The notes under the pieces: model-generated
Seen by the model: the letters and a program-made list of their open reading frames with translations, nothing else
Told to the model about the DNA's origin: nothing
The model's database searches: none
Shown here: piece after piece, positions 11,201 through 19,000 of the stretch
Layout of the letters: each line of letters starts with the position of its first letter
Numbering within the stretch: position 1 is the stretch's first letter
Position numbers and translations under genes: made by a program
Source: Mesostigma viride
Taxonomy: Eukaryota > Streptophyta > Mesostigmatophyceae > Mesostigmatales > Mesostigmataceae
Assembly (NCBI GenBank): GCA_009746045.1
Contig: RPFO01000296.1
Span: 853,739-881,238, forward strand
Direction: 5' to 3'
Length of the DNA stretch: 27,500 nucleotides

Positions 11201-13646
11201 GGGACTTCATCGTGCCTCTGGAGTCTCTCTGCCTGCGTGGCGACCCCGATGCGCCCCTCCTGGTCGAGCTGTTTGACTACAACCCGCGCGGGTTTGCGCC
11301 CGTGAGCCATGGCAAGGCGGTGACGTCGCTGGCGCAGATGATGGACATGGTCGAGAGGGCGGAGGCGATCGGGTTTGTGCGGGAGGACGACCTCCCCGCG
11401 CATGCGATGACGGGCAACTTGGACCGAGGGCGGCTGGCGGTGGTGGGTCCTTGAAGCTGTTTATAACTTCTATAGTATATGTTCTAATTATGTAGTAGTG
11501 TAGTAGTATAGTTTGTATAGTACATAGTAACTACTACTATGCTACTAGTTGTATTGTTTGTTTTAGTATATATGCCACATGGTTTGTGCGGGAGGACGAC
11601 CGCCCTGCGCATGCGATGACGGGCAAGTTGGACAGGGGCCGGCGGCCCGTGCTGGGTCCTTGAAGCTGTGCGTACTCTATAATGTTATTCATGCCATGTC
11701 TGTGGATACATGTCTTTTTTCAAAGCCAAAAAAAAGAATAATGCTGCCATATGATCCTGTATGGTATGGCGTGTGCTTAACGAGGTTCGACGTGTGATGA
11801 ATGATAAAGACATTAGACGCGCCTGCTCACTCGTTGATGGGCGTGCTCGAGGGTCACCCATCTTGTCTGTGCTGGCTGCTACTTCTATTGTTACTGTACT
11901 GTTACTTCTTATAGTGTACCTTGCAATAGTGTACTTGTTATGCTATTGTACAACTTTTTTTGGCTGTTACTCTAATGTTATAGTGTCTGTTATAACATTG
12001 TGTGTTTGTTGATCCAATGTGTGCATCGATAAAGGACCACTGCAGTGTCTTTTAGAGCTCTACAGAGCCTGTGCTGATGCCGGTTACTGATTCTATGGTT
12101 GCATGTGCGCCGACGCGATGCGAGTCCACATGAACCTTATGTGTGCATTACTCAGCGTAATATATGCATTATTTTATGTCATTATGTGCGTTTATCAATA
12201 CAGGACCACTGCAGCGTCCACCACGGCGCACTGGACGAGCTCCCTGAGGAGTCGGGCCCAGAGGACCCCAAGAAGAAGCAACGGCGCGCGTCCCGCCGGC
12301 AGCGAGGACGCGGCGGCGCGAACGAGAAGGGTGCTTCCAAGGGCGGTCGCGATGGAGACGGCAGTAGCGGTGGTGATGATGATGACGAGAATCGTTATAG
12401 GGATCGTGACGGGGAACGGGGCGTGGACACGAGCGGCCAGGCGGACACCGCAAAGGACAGCAGCAGGTCGTTGGACGAGAGGCTGCTGGAACAAGCGCTC
12501 ATGACCCCCCGGGGTGATCACGAGGAGGATGACGGGGGGGTGGGAGGCGGTGGCCGTGGTGCAGGTGGAGGTGGGAAGAGTAGGCGGAGCGGTCTAGGGG
12601 CCGACTCCCGTGGTGTGCGGGTATCTGCGAGCCTGGGCGGCGAGTCTGCGCAGTCATCCGACACGAGAAAGCTGGATCAGGCACTGGAGGGTATGAGCCT
12701 GGGACGGGGACATGAGGAGACCGGTAGGGGCAGAAAAGGGGCGCTTTTTGGGATCGGTCATTGGGGCAAGGGGTCGTCGTCGGGGTCCCGTGGCAAGCCA
12801 TCCAAGCTCGGGGGCAGCGCGCAGGGTTCCGCCAAAGGGTACCCGCGCGAGGGGGCCGACGGGGGCCCGGGGGAGGGGGTCAAGGATGGCGGGGCACTGG
12901 CCGCGGAGAGGGGGAGGAGTCCCGTCAAGAACATCAAGGGGAAGAACCGGAACGTGAAGAGCCCGGTGGCGATTCTCTTGGACGCGTCGGCGGTGTCAGG
13001 AGGGACCTCGTCTAGCGGGGGCACGTCGTCCATCGACACGACGGCGTCTTCCATCACCGAAGCCTACTCCAACCTGAGCTACATGCAGGAGCACCCTGCC
13101 CAGGGACCCCCGCTGGACGGAAGCGCGAGCGTGTCCCCCGGCTCGGCTGCCCGATCGTCCGCGCGTGGCGGCGGCCCGGCCAAGGGTCAGCGGAGCCGGC
13201 TGTCCACCCAGGGGGGCCCAGGGTCCCCCGTCGACAGTGGCAGCCCGGTCGCGAGCCTTGGGGGCCCGGGGAGCGAGACGGGGACGCACATGAGCGAGGT
13301 TTCTGTGGATCAGAGGAGCGAGGTGTCGACGAGTACGTCGGTCCCTAGGAGTGAGGCACCGGTCGACACCAGCGAGGTCGCTCTGGAGATTCGCGAGGAG
13401 ATCATGCGATCCAAGACGCCGCCGCGGCGGCTCTTGGAGGACAGCTCGGCGGAGCGTCGTGCGGAATTGTATGCGGCCGCGTTGAGCGAGGATGAGCTGA
13501 GGGACATGATTCGGAGGGGGGGTGGCGGGGGGGTGGTGGCGAAGGCGGTACTGGGGGGGTTGAGTGAGGAGGCGCCCGGGTCGGGGTCAGGGTCAGAGGG
13601 CTCACCGGCCAGCTCGCACCCGGATAGTGTCGCGAGGACGGTTTGA
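5292..13646 (+). CDS. Copine-like double C2-domain protein with disordered tail (5' end missing)
   Basis: Six exons join in phase into 761 residues: 5292-5430, 7449-7564, 8644-8847, 9891-9989, 11158-11442 and 12204-13646. Introns are GT-AG except the fourth, whose donor is GC in the strong context CAG/GCAAGT. Copines are calcium-dependent phospholipid-binding proteins with two C2 domains and a vWA-like domain. C2A spans exons 1-3: [20 protein letters not shown], then [11 protein letters not shown] across the first splice, RVRLFNMQ, and DFLG. C2B spans exons 4-6: [10 protein letters not shown], the [13 protein letters not shown] segment, [11 protein letters not shown], and a basic stretch (DPKKKQRR) where copine C2B domains end. 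No vWA domain follows. The last 480 residues are rich in Gly, Ser, Arg and Asp with one charged helix-like segment near the end. C2A keeps the loop-1 aspartates but has FNMQ in loop 3; C2B has HP where SDP is usual. The initiator Met and first strand are not identified. Copine-like is inferred from the overall pattern. Confidence 0.8.
5366..5650 (+). repeat. 147-bp tandem duplication covering the end of the first C2 exon
   Basis: The exon end, its donor and about 75 bases of intron (from 5366) recur from about 5513. Shared landmarks are GGAGGAGCTCAACCC (5370 and 5517) and AGTAGCATGGTATAGTGACCGG (about 5472 and 5615, second given only by position and core). The second copy has lost bases in the coding part but keeps a GT after GACGGCA. 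It is the downstream counterpart of the upstream echoes of the same exon. Confidence 0.85.
5655..5706 (+). repeat. Echo 1 of the second C2 exon
   Basis: A partial copy of the exon that truly starts at 7449. After an intact acceptor (CTACCTGCAG) it reads [14 protein letters not shown] in the expected phase, against [14 protein letters not shown] in the real exon. It stops resembling the exon after about 42 bases. It is most simply a decayed duplicate; use as an alternative exon cannot be excluded. Confidence 0.8.
5811..6115 (+). repeat. Three-copy intronic tandem repeat
   Basis: Three diverged copies start at about 5810, 5918 and 6046. Each carries CTAGCT, a GGGTTGA block, a short GATGGCGC-like or GAGGGCGC stretch, and AGGCAGCAGAGGCC or a variant. 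They lie in the first copine intron between echoes of the second C2 exon and have no coding meaning that I can see. Confidence 0.75.
6224..6270 (+). repeat. Echo 2 of the second C2 exon (damaged)
   Basis: GACCCCACGTGTACGGGTCG and the following GAGGTCTATCTGCTG match the real exon at 7449-7495 with several substitutions. An in-frame TAG replaces the CAG codon, and the acceptor is not preserved (GCGG instead of an AG). This is the most degraded of the three upstream echoes. Confidence 0.75.
6396..6460 (+). repeat. Echo 3 of the second C2 exon (well preserved)
   Basis: After the acceptor CTATCTGCAG this copy reads [13 protein letters not shown] in phase, differing from the real exon at few bases over about 45. 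It then diverges and runs into the pyrimidine array. Its acceptor context looks at least as good as that of the real exon, so cryptic or alternative splicing is possible. Confidence 0.85.
6476..7438 (+). repeat. Long homopyrimidine array of CCCCTCT / CCCTCT units
   Basis: About 960 bases made almost only of 7-base CCCCTCT and 6-base CCCTCT units, with rare interruptions (CCTGTCC near 6525, 6540 and 6620). It ends only 10 bases before the AG acceptor of the second copine exon, so it serves as that exon's polypyrimidine tract. Mirror symmetry and strand purity suit triplex (H-DNA) formation. All long open frames crossing it (Ser-Pro-Leu on plus, Gly-Glu-Arg on minus) are repeat artefacts. Confidence 0.97.
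7636..7690 (+). repeat. Echo of the 3' half of the second C2 exon
   Basis: CGCCTGTTCAACATGC, then a GGGGATGGGCGTCTAC block, repeats the real exon end at 7516-7562 with about seven substitutions. The real CGG/GTAGGT donor is replaced by CTCATATC, so this copy lacks a donor. It lies 73 bases into the following intron. Confidence 0.85.
8220..8322 (+). repeat. 21-bp tandem repeat (CTCCCCCACATGTGGC)
   Basis: Four copies begin at about 8221, 8260, 8281 and 8302; the last three are spaced exactly 21 bases. They lie in the second copine intron. CACATGTG within the unit is palindromic. No function is assigned. Confidence 0.85.
8396..8545 (+). repeat. Two echoes of the 5' end of the third copine exon
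   Basis: CAGGTGGACCTGAGCCGCC, the acceptor plus first 16 exon bases of the exon at 8644, recurs perfectly at about 8430 and 8520. The first copy also shares upstream intron sequence (ATTCCATTTTTGTCCTGCAT against ATTCTGTCGTTGTCCTGCAC). Both keep the acceptor AG. The frames after them close or diverge within about 10-20 bases. Confidence 0.88.
8950..9535 (+). repeat. Serial echoes of the 3' end of the third copine exon
   Basis: The real exon ends TACGTCAACCTGCTGGTGCAT/GTGAG at 8847 (given here as landmarks). Degenerate copies follow at about 8951-8976 (TATGTCACCCTGCTCGTGTA), 9191-9216 (GCCAACCTGCTCGTTCATCG then GTGAGT), 9377-9398 (CTCAACCTGCGCATGCACT then GTGAGT) and 9512-9533 (AAACCTGCGCATGCATGTGA). 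Two of the four keep a full GTGAGT donor and the last a GTGAAT-like one. Similarity falls with distance from the exon. Confidence 0.75.
10084..10120 (+). repeat. Weak echo of the fourth copine exon end
   Basis: CGGCACGTGCGTTGCTAGTG then TTCCAAGCGGG resembles the real exon end CGGAACGCTCGTGCCGGTG then TTCCAGGCAAG at 9965-9995. The match is short and gapped, so this is weaker than the other echoes. Confidence 0.45.
10947..11157 (+). repeat. Triplicated intron-end/exon-start unit before the fifth copine exon
   Basis: A unit of about 97 bases containing the intron's 3' end and the exon's first bases starts at 10947, 11043 and 11141, the last leading into the real exon at 11158. Each copy has CTCCC(A/G)CC, then an ACGGAGACC-like stretch, then GATGTC(G/C) or GATGTTC. 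The intron portion between copies shares CCGTGTCCACA..AAGACCTTACCCCACTCA with CCGCGTCCACA..AAGACGTTTCCCCACTCA. The first two copies lack the CACAG acceptor that marks the real one. Confidence 0.82.
11470..11570. repeat. TAGTA-rich low-complexity DNA
   Basis: The short intronic stretch is made of TAGTA, TATAG and GTAGTAG words. Similar words occur in the first and second copine introns. It lies between the fifth exon and its downstream echo. Confidence 0.7.
11575..11672 (+). repeat. Strong echo of the 3' end of the fifth copine exon, donor destroyed
   Basis: About 88 bases match 11369-11460 with roughly ten differences, from GGTTTGTGCGGGAGGACGAC to the intronic GGGTCCTTGAAGCTGT. At the splice donor the real gene has GTG/GTGGGT and the copy has GTG/CTGGGT, so the donor GT has become CT. 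The copy includes both exon and intron sequence, which shows DNA-level duplication, not retroposition. Confidence 0.92.
12005..12050 (+). repeat. Echo of the start of the last copine exon
   Basis: AAAGGACCACTGCAGTGTC at about 12032 matches CAGGACCACTGCAGCGTCC at 12201-12220. The upstream intron words (ATGTGTGCATCGATA against TTATGTGCGTTTATCAATA) match as well. The acceptor CAG of the real exon is AAAG in the copy. Confidence 0.75.
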
Positions 13647-16079
13647 TTTAAGACGTGCGTGTGAGTTGATTTAAGTGGCTCCAGGCATCTGCGTTAGTGT
13701 GCTAGTAAGGAGTGAGGAGTGTCCGGGCAATCTGGTGGTAGTCCATTTGTTTTGTTTTGGTGCGGAGTGCGTCCGTGTGGATGTACTGGTTAGGAGCTTC
13801 ACCCTGGATGATCTAACAGCTACGAGGGTGAGGGTGGGCCGCGAGGGTGGCCAGCCTCAGCTGCCTGTCGCAAAGGAACTGTTTGCAGCTGTGTCGATTG
13901 GCTCCCGTGGCAGATTTCACGCAAGTAAAATTGATTTATTCCCTTTGGCAGAGACTTGTTTTGGCGTAGTGCACTATCTGTGGTCGGTGATCGTTGCACT
14001 TGTATTGAAACCATGCAAATAACTCGAATTCAAGTAGAGTTCATACTGCCTTGGCAAACATTGGTATTTTATTATTGGAGTAAGGCCCGCTCGTGCACCA
14101 TGCATGACACCTGCATGATCGCAATCCGGACCAGGCGCTAGTCTCAAGGAGACAACCAGCGCAGGCCAGAAATCTGGAGAATCCGGACCATGGTAGCTCG
14201 AGCCTGCCGTTATCTTTTCGGCGCTTTTGAGTCGTTCAGGATATGATGAATTTGAATGGATATGGACATGTGTAGCCTTGTGCATTGAAGTTATGGCTGG
14301 CTTACGTGTAGAGCGACTAGATGACCTGGACAGTGGGGCCGGAAACATCTTGATCAGGGCCGGCATGTGTTTCGAGCCTAACAGGCCGGGAGTGTCATGT
14401 TAGACAGATAGTGGTGAGCACCATTGCTGCGATCGCTCTCCCACCATTTAGGAGGAAATACCCACAAATGGAAAACTGGTGAAAAGGTCTCGCTAGTCAG
14501 TCATTACGTTAGCCATGCCATGCATTTGCAAACGCCCAAGAACTGCTTACTATATTGTTGGGGCATGATGCAGACGATGTTTGTAACTTTCTTGTAATTA
14601 TTTTTCTAATTATGAGATTAGCATAGTAGTCCGTGGCATGCCCCTGCGCATGACACGCAAGTACTTACTAACTGCACACGTACGGTGCAAAGGCAAAAAT
14701 CCGGAGGACATCACTTTCAAATGTGCGGCGGGAACCAAAAGCCCGCGTATGCCAGAAAACATCGTGCTATTGTAGCGACGCGACGGTTTGAACAACAAAT
14801 CCGGTGCCAAGCTCGGAACGGCCGCAAAGGAGATCTGGCAGCACACGTTTCAGATGCGCGGAGATACTACGCGATCCAGACGGTCCACCACCGGCGCTTG
14901 TGCCAAGGGTCAGCACCGAGCAGATCGCGTGCGGGTGATGTTGCATGCAAGAAACACCAGACTAGCTTGACGGAGCATAATGTCTCGGTCATAGTCTTTG
15001 ACCAACAAACGATGCAAGATGGAGTTCAACAAGGGTCGTGATGAAATCGACACAATAAGAACAAAGACGGGACAACAATGCAACTGACTAAGAACAACAC
15101 CATATTTCGCTGCATGTGTGGGAATGGAGACTGTGAATATCGGGGTAACAAATAAAAGGAAAAAGCTAGTATTGCTATGTTCTGATCAGGCACTCCGCAA
15201 AGGTGAAAACCATTTGCGTTCAGTGCCGGGCCGCGGAAAACGTGGAAAAACGCGATCTGCAAATGAATCCGACCGGAATCGAACTGGGGACCTCTCGCAC
15301 CAACTGAAAATTGCTATGTCGACATGCAGCGCATGCATGCGTCAGTCGATGTCTGCACCTGTCTGGCTTCTTATATGACTACTCTTGTCCTAACAGATAG
15401 TAGTTTTGCCATTTTTTCACCGACTAGCTTGACCGGCTTTTTCAATTTTATTCAGACGGCCTAAGGTTCCGACGTAGATTTTCGCCGATGTGTCGAAAAA
15501 GGATGGCCTATATACTCGACTTCTCCGTCAAATCTCATCGACCGGGTTTCGAAACAACCCACGAACGTCGTAGATGCAGCTAGATCCAACGGTGCAAACA
15601 ACGTCACGACCGACGCGGGGCGCCAAACTGCCTGGGTTCCTTTCTTACAAGCCATTTCACAACGTCGCGCTGCGTCGCGTACCCGAGCCCTTTTCCATGT
15701 ACATAACGTGAGTTATAAAATCCACTTCCCAGACCGGGAATTCCGTACATGCAGTACCGTCGTGCAGTACTTACCACCAATGCACTACAATTCAAATCAC
15801 CGATATCGCTGGAGCCAGCTAGACTCACCTAGACTCTCGTAGTGAGCAGTGATAACATGTGTGGCTTGGTTTCGGGCACGGCAGGAAGGAGGCCCTGCCC
15901 CCTTCATGTTGCCTAGTATTCATGACGAGGGAATTTACTGACTAGGTGGCTAATGTATCCATAATCACCATTCATCAACGAGGTAACCTGCACCAACTTG
16001 ACATACTTGTCCATCATAGCAATGAGACTGCCGGCGTGAGAAGTCCATCATAGGCTCGTGGATAACACTAGGCCCTGCC
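13647..16079. other. Convergent intergenic region
   Basis: The copine-like gene ends at its left and the WDR7-like gene at its right, so both 3' UTRs fall here. The word TGATTTAAG occurs twice just after the copine stop (about 13643 and 13667). Open frames of 60-130 codons are scattered over both strands without recognisable motifs; the one at 13675-14022 is probably 3' UTR. The DNA at 14400-15850 is less GC-rich than the exons. Apart from the tRNA-like remnant no gene or element was recognised. Confidence 0.55.
15262..15320 (-). other. tRNA-like remnant lacking the anticodon arm
   Basis: On the minus strand ATAGCAATTTTCAGTTGGTG resembles a tRNA start region and D-arm (the usual words are TAGCTCAGTTGGT). 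It is followed at once by GAGAGGTCCCCAGTTCGATT and CCGGTCGGATTCA, which resemble a variable loop, T-arm with the GTTCGATTC B-box core, and acceptor. The anticodon arm that should lie between them is missing, and the T stem pairs imperfectly. It may be a decayed tRNA gene or a tRNA-derived SINE fragment. A working tRNA is unlikely. Confidence 0.35.
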
Positions 16080-19000
16080 CTATACATTGTAAAAGCCCAT
16101 CATCTTATCCTGATGCAGCAGCATGATCTGGCTGGCCGACGTCCATGCCAGCCGGTAGCTGAGGTCCACCTGCCCCATGCTGATGCCCTTGGTGCTTGCC
16201 GTGTTATCCTGGCGCTTGGCACTCGACTGGTGCGAAAGGCTGCCCTTTACAGGGGGCACTGCCACGCAGGACTGCATGGCATGACAGGGAAACACGTCAC
16301 CAGCAAGGATAGTCAGGTAACCAAATGAAGCATGCATCAGTGATGCATCTGGAAAAAAGATGTGTGGAATCGACTGAACATGGCACTGGAGAAGCCTAAC
16401 TACCCCTTGCTTACTTCATGGGTGACATGGATGCTTTTTAAGAGGTGGTGCCTCACCTGGCAGTGTACGGTCGTGGGTCCGCGCGAGAATGACTTGAGCC
16501 ACGAGGAGCTGAGAGGCCAGCTGCGGATGGACGCGTCCACCTGCTCAGGTGCACAGAGCCAAGCGAGGAGAAGGGCCATGTAGTACGTCAGTGCATGCAC
16601 GGAGGGACGTGTTCACCTGCCCTAGGTGGCCCCCCTACGTATGATCATCGCATGGCATCCGACAGATATAGCTCAGTTAGGTGCACTATCAGCGTGGCCA
16701 GCTGCGATGCTAGCATCCACTTCGGGTTGGATGTGCAACGCCAAAGTTCATGCGGTCCATCCAAAGAAAGACAGGCAAGGGGGTGGGGAGCAAGGAAGGA
16801 GATGACCACTGAATGGTCAATCCCCACCCTCCTTGCCTGCAGTTTTACCACCCAAAAGACCACCCATATGGCCACCCAAAGAGAGACAGGCGGCAAAGGG
16901 TGGATGGCCATATGTCAGTGAATGGGCGGCCAGCGGTGGGCCCCACCACATACATGTCAGAAGAGACGCCATACATGTAAGAAGAGACGCCCAACGCAGA
17001 GCAAGCCCGGCAGGAGGCATGGCAAGCATGACATGGCGGGCGAGCCACCACACCCACTCCCCTAGCAGGCCGCGAATTGGCAAACGACCCGTCACGAGAC
17101 CCGCCTCGGAGCGCGTGTGGATGGTGACCTCCCAAACCACAAGTCCATCCTTGTTATACATGATTCCTTGTTGCAGGCTCAAGATACTATGACAAATCTA
17201 AGAAACCCACTGCGGAGAATGCAGCAAGCGCACTGCCACTATGTGAGAATGCCTGGTAACCTTTGCAAGGGAAAAGAGCCGTCTATTTTAGCATTCCAAT
17301 CATCACAGACACCCACATCAGATGCTAATGCAATTAACGTGCACCCATCCATCGTCATGGAGGGGGTTGTGGGTTGACCCTGGGAATGCCCCTAAAAACT
17401 CTCAGGCTCCGGGAGAGGCCTTTATATTCTCCCAAACCGGCGCCTCTAAATGTGTTCCGAGCCTATCTGTGGAGCATGGGGCAGCCTTACTGCATCCGCT
17501 ATGAGTCAGCCATGCTTTGCCCATGCAGAGAGCCACTCTCTGCTGAGACGCCATCATGCCCTAGCCATTGCTTAGCCATGATCATCTTCCACCCGATGTC
17601 CGCAACTTTGCAGAGCTGCTGGAATACATGGTGGTGCAGGTGCACCTCAGTTGTGCACCCCGAGTAGGTGGCAGTTAACACCCACCACCTGCAGGTTGTC
17701 GCCTAAATTGCATTAAAAACCATATGCCCCTTCTCAGGGATATGTGTTACATATCCTCCCCACGGAGGACTATGTTCTTATGTACATATCCATCGTCATG
17801 AAATATGCCCTGGCATCATGTATAAGGGACAAAATGAACTATGCAAGGGACATAAGGTTCCGAGGAACCCACCTCGCAGAACATGAAATTCTAATTTTAG
17901 ACTTTGAAAAAATGAAATCGATAAAGTGACCGCACATATCAAGCATTTTCCCACCGCGCCCTCTGTAGGATGTTTCTCCATATATTTCACTCATTTCAAT
18001 TTCATGTTCTTCAATGTCATCTAGCCGTTAATTGAACCTCAGGGAACACTGCGAACCCGTGGATCAATCTTTACCTACGAAACCACACATCCTTCCTAAC
18101 ATGTAATAATATTTCAATATACAACTACAGCGACATACCGCTGCAGGACTAGAACTGGGCAAAGCGACCCCTCGAGGGGTGGCCCTCACGAAGCCCAGGA
18201 TCAAGACACTAAAATCCATGCTATCCCTCCCTCCCTCCCTCCCTCCCTCCCTCCCTCCCTCCCCCTCCCTCCCTCCCTCCCTCCTCCCTCCCTCCCTCCC
18301 TCCCTCCCTCCCTCCTCCCTCCCCCTCCCTCCCTCCCTCCCTCCCTCCCTCGCTCCCTCCCTCCCTCCCTCCCTCCCTCCCTCCCTCCCTCCCTCCCTCC
18401 CTCCCTCCCTCCCTCCCTCCCTCCCTCCCTCCCTCCCTCCCTCCCTCCCTCCCTCCCTCCCTCCCTCCCTCCCTCCCTCCCTCCTCCCTCCCTCCCTCCC
18501 TCCCTCCCTCCCTCCCTCCCTCCCTCCCTCCCTCCCCCCATGCAATCCATTGCTATACTCTACATACTAGGAAGACACTATCTATCAAATCCACGAAACC
18601 CACCTCTGAGAATGCCGCGAGCGCGCTCCCATCGGGAGAGAACGCGACTGCAGAGACCTGCCCCGCACACCCCGCTGGCTCGCCCTGCGCGCCCCCCTTG
18701 CCCCCCACGCCCGCGGGACCCCCTCCGCCGCCGCCGCCCGTGCCGCCGCTGCTCCCGTGGCACGCGCAGTCCTGGAGCAGGACGCGCGCCTTCTCAGTGG
18801 TCTGCATGTCATACACGGTCAGTGGCCCGCGTGCGGTAGCCTCGCCGACCACCAGCCGCATGGTGGCCTTGTGGAGCGCCACCTGGCGAGGGGGGAGGGG
18901 GGGACGGGAGGGGACAGTAGGGGGGCAGGTGAAGGGGGAAGTTTGGGAGCGAAATTGGGAATAAAAGCGGGGACAAAATTGGGAATGAGGGAGGGAAGGG

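Noticed and set aside
12099-12203. Extension of the last copine exon upstream to an ATG at 12099
   Set aside because: The frame is open by chance through the intron. A CAG acceptor at 12201-12203 joins in phase to the preceding exon and continues the end of C2B.
18179-18964. 261-codon plus-strand ORF
   Set aside because: The first half is the CCCT microsatellite and the second half is the antisense of the WD40 exon at 18604-18882.
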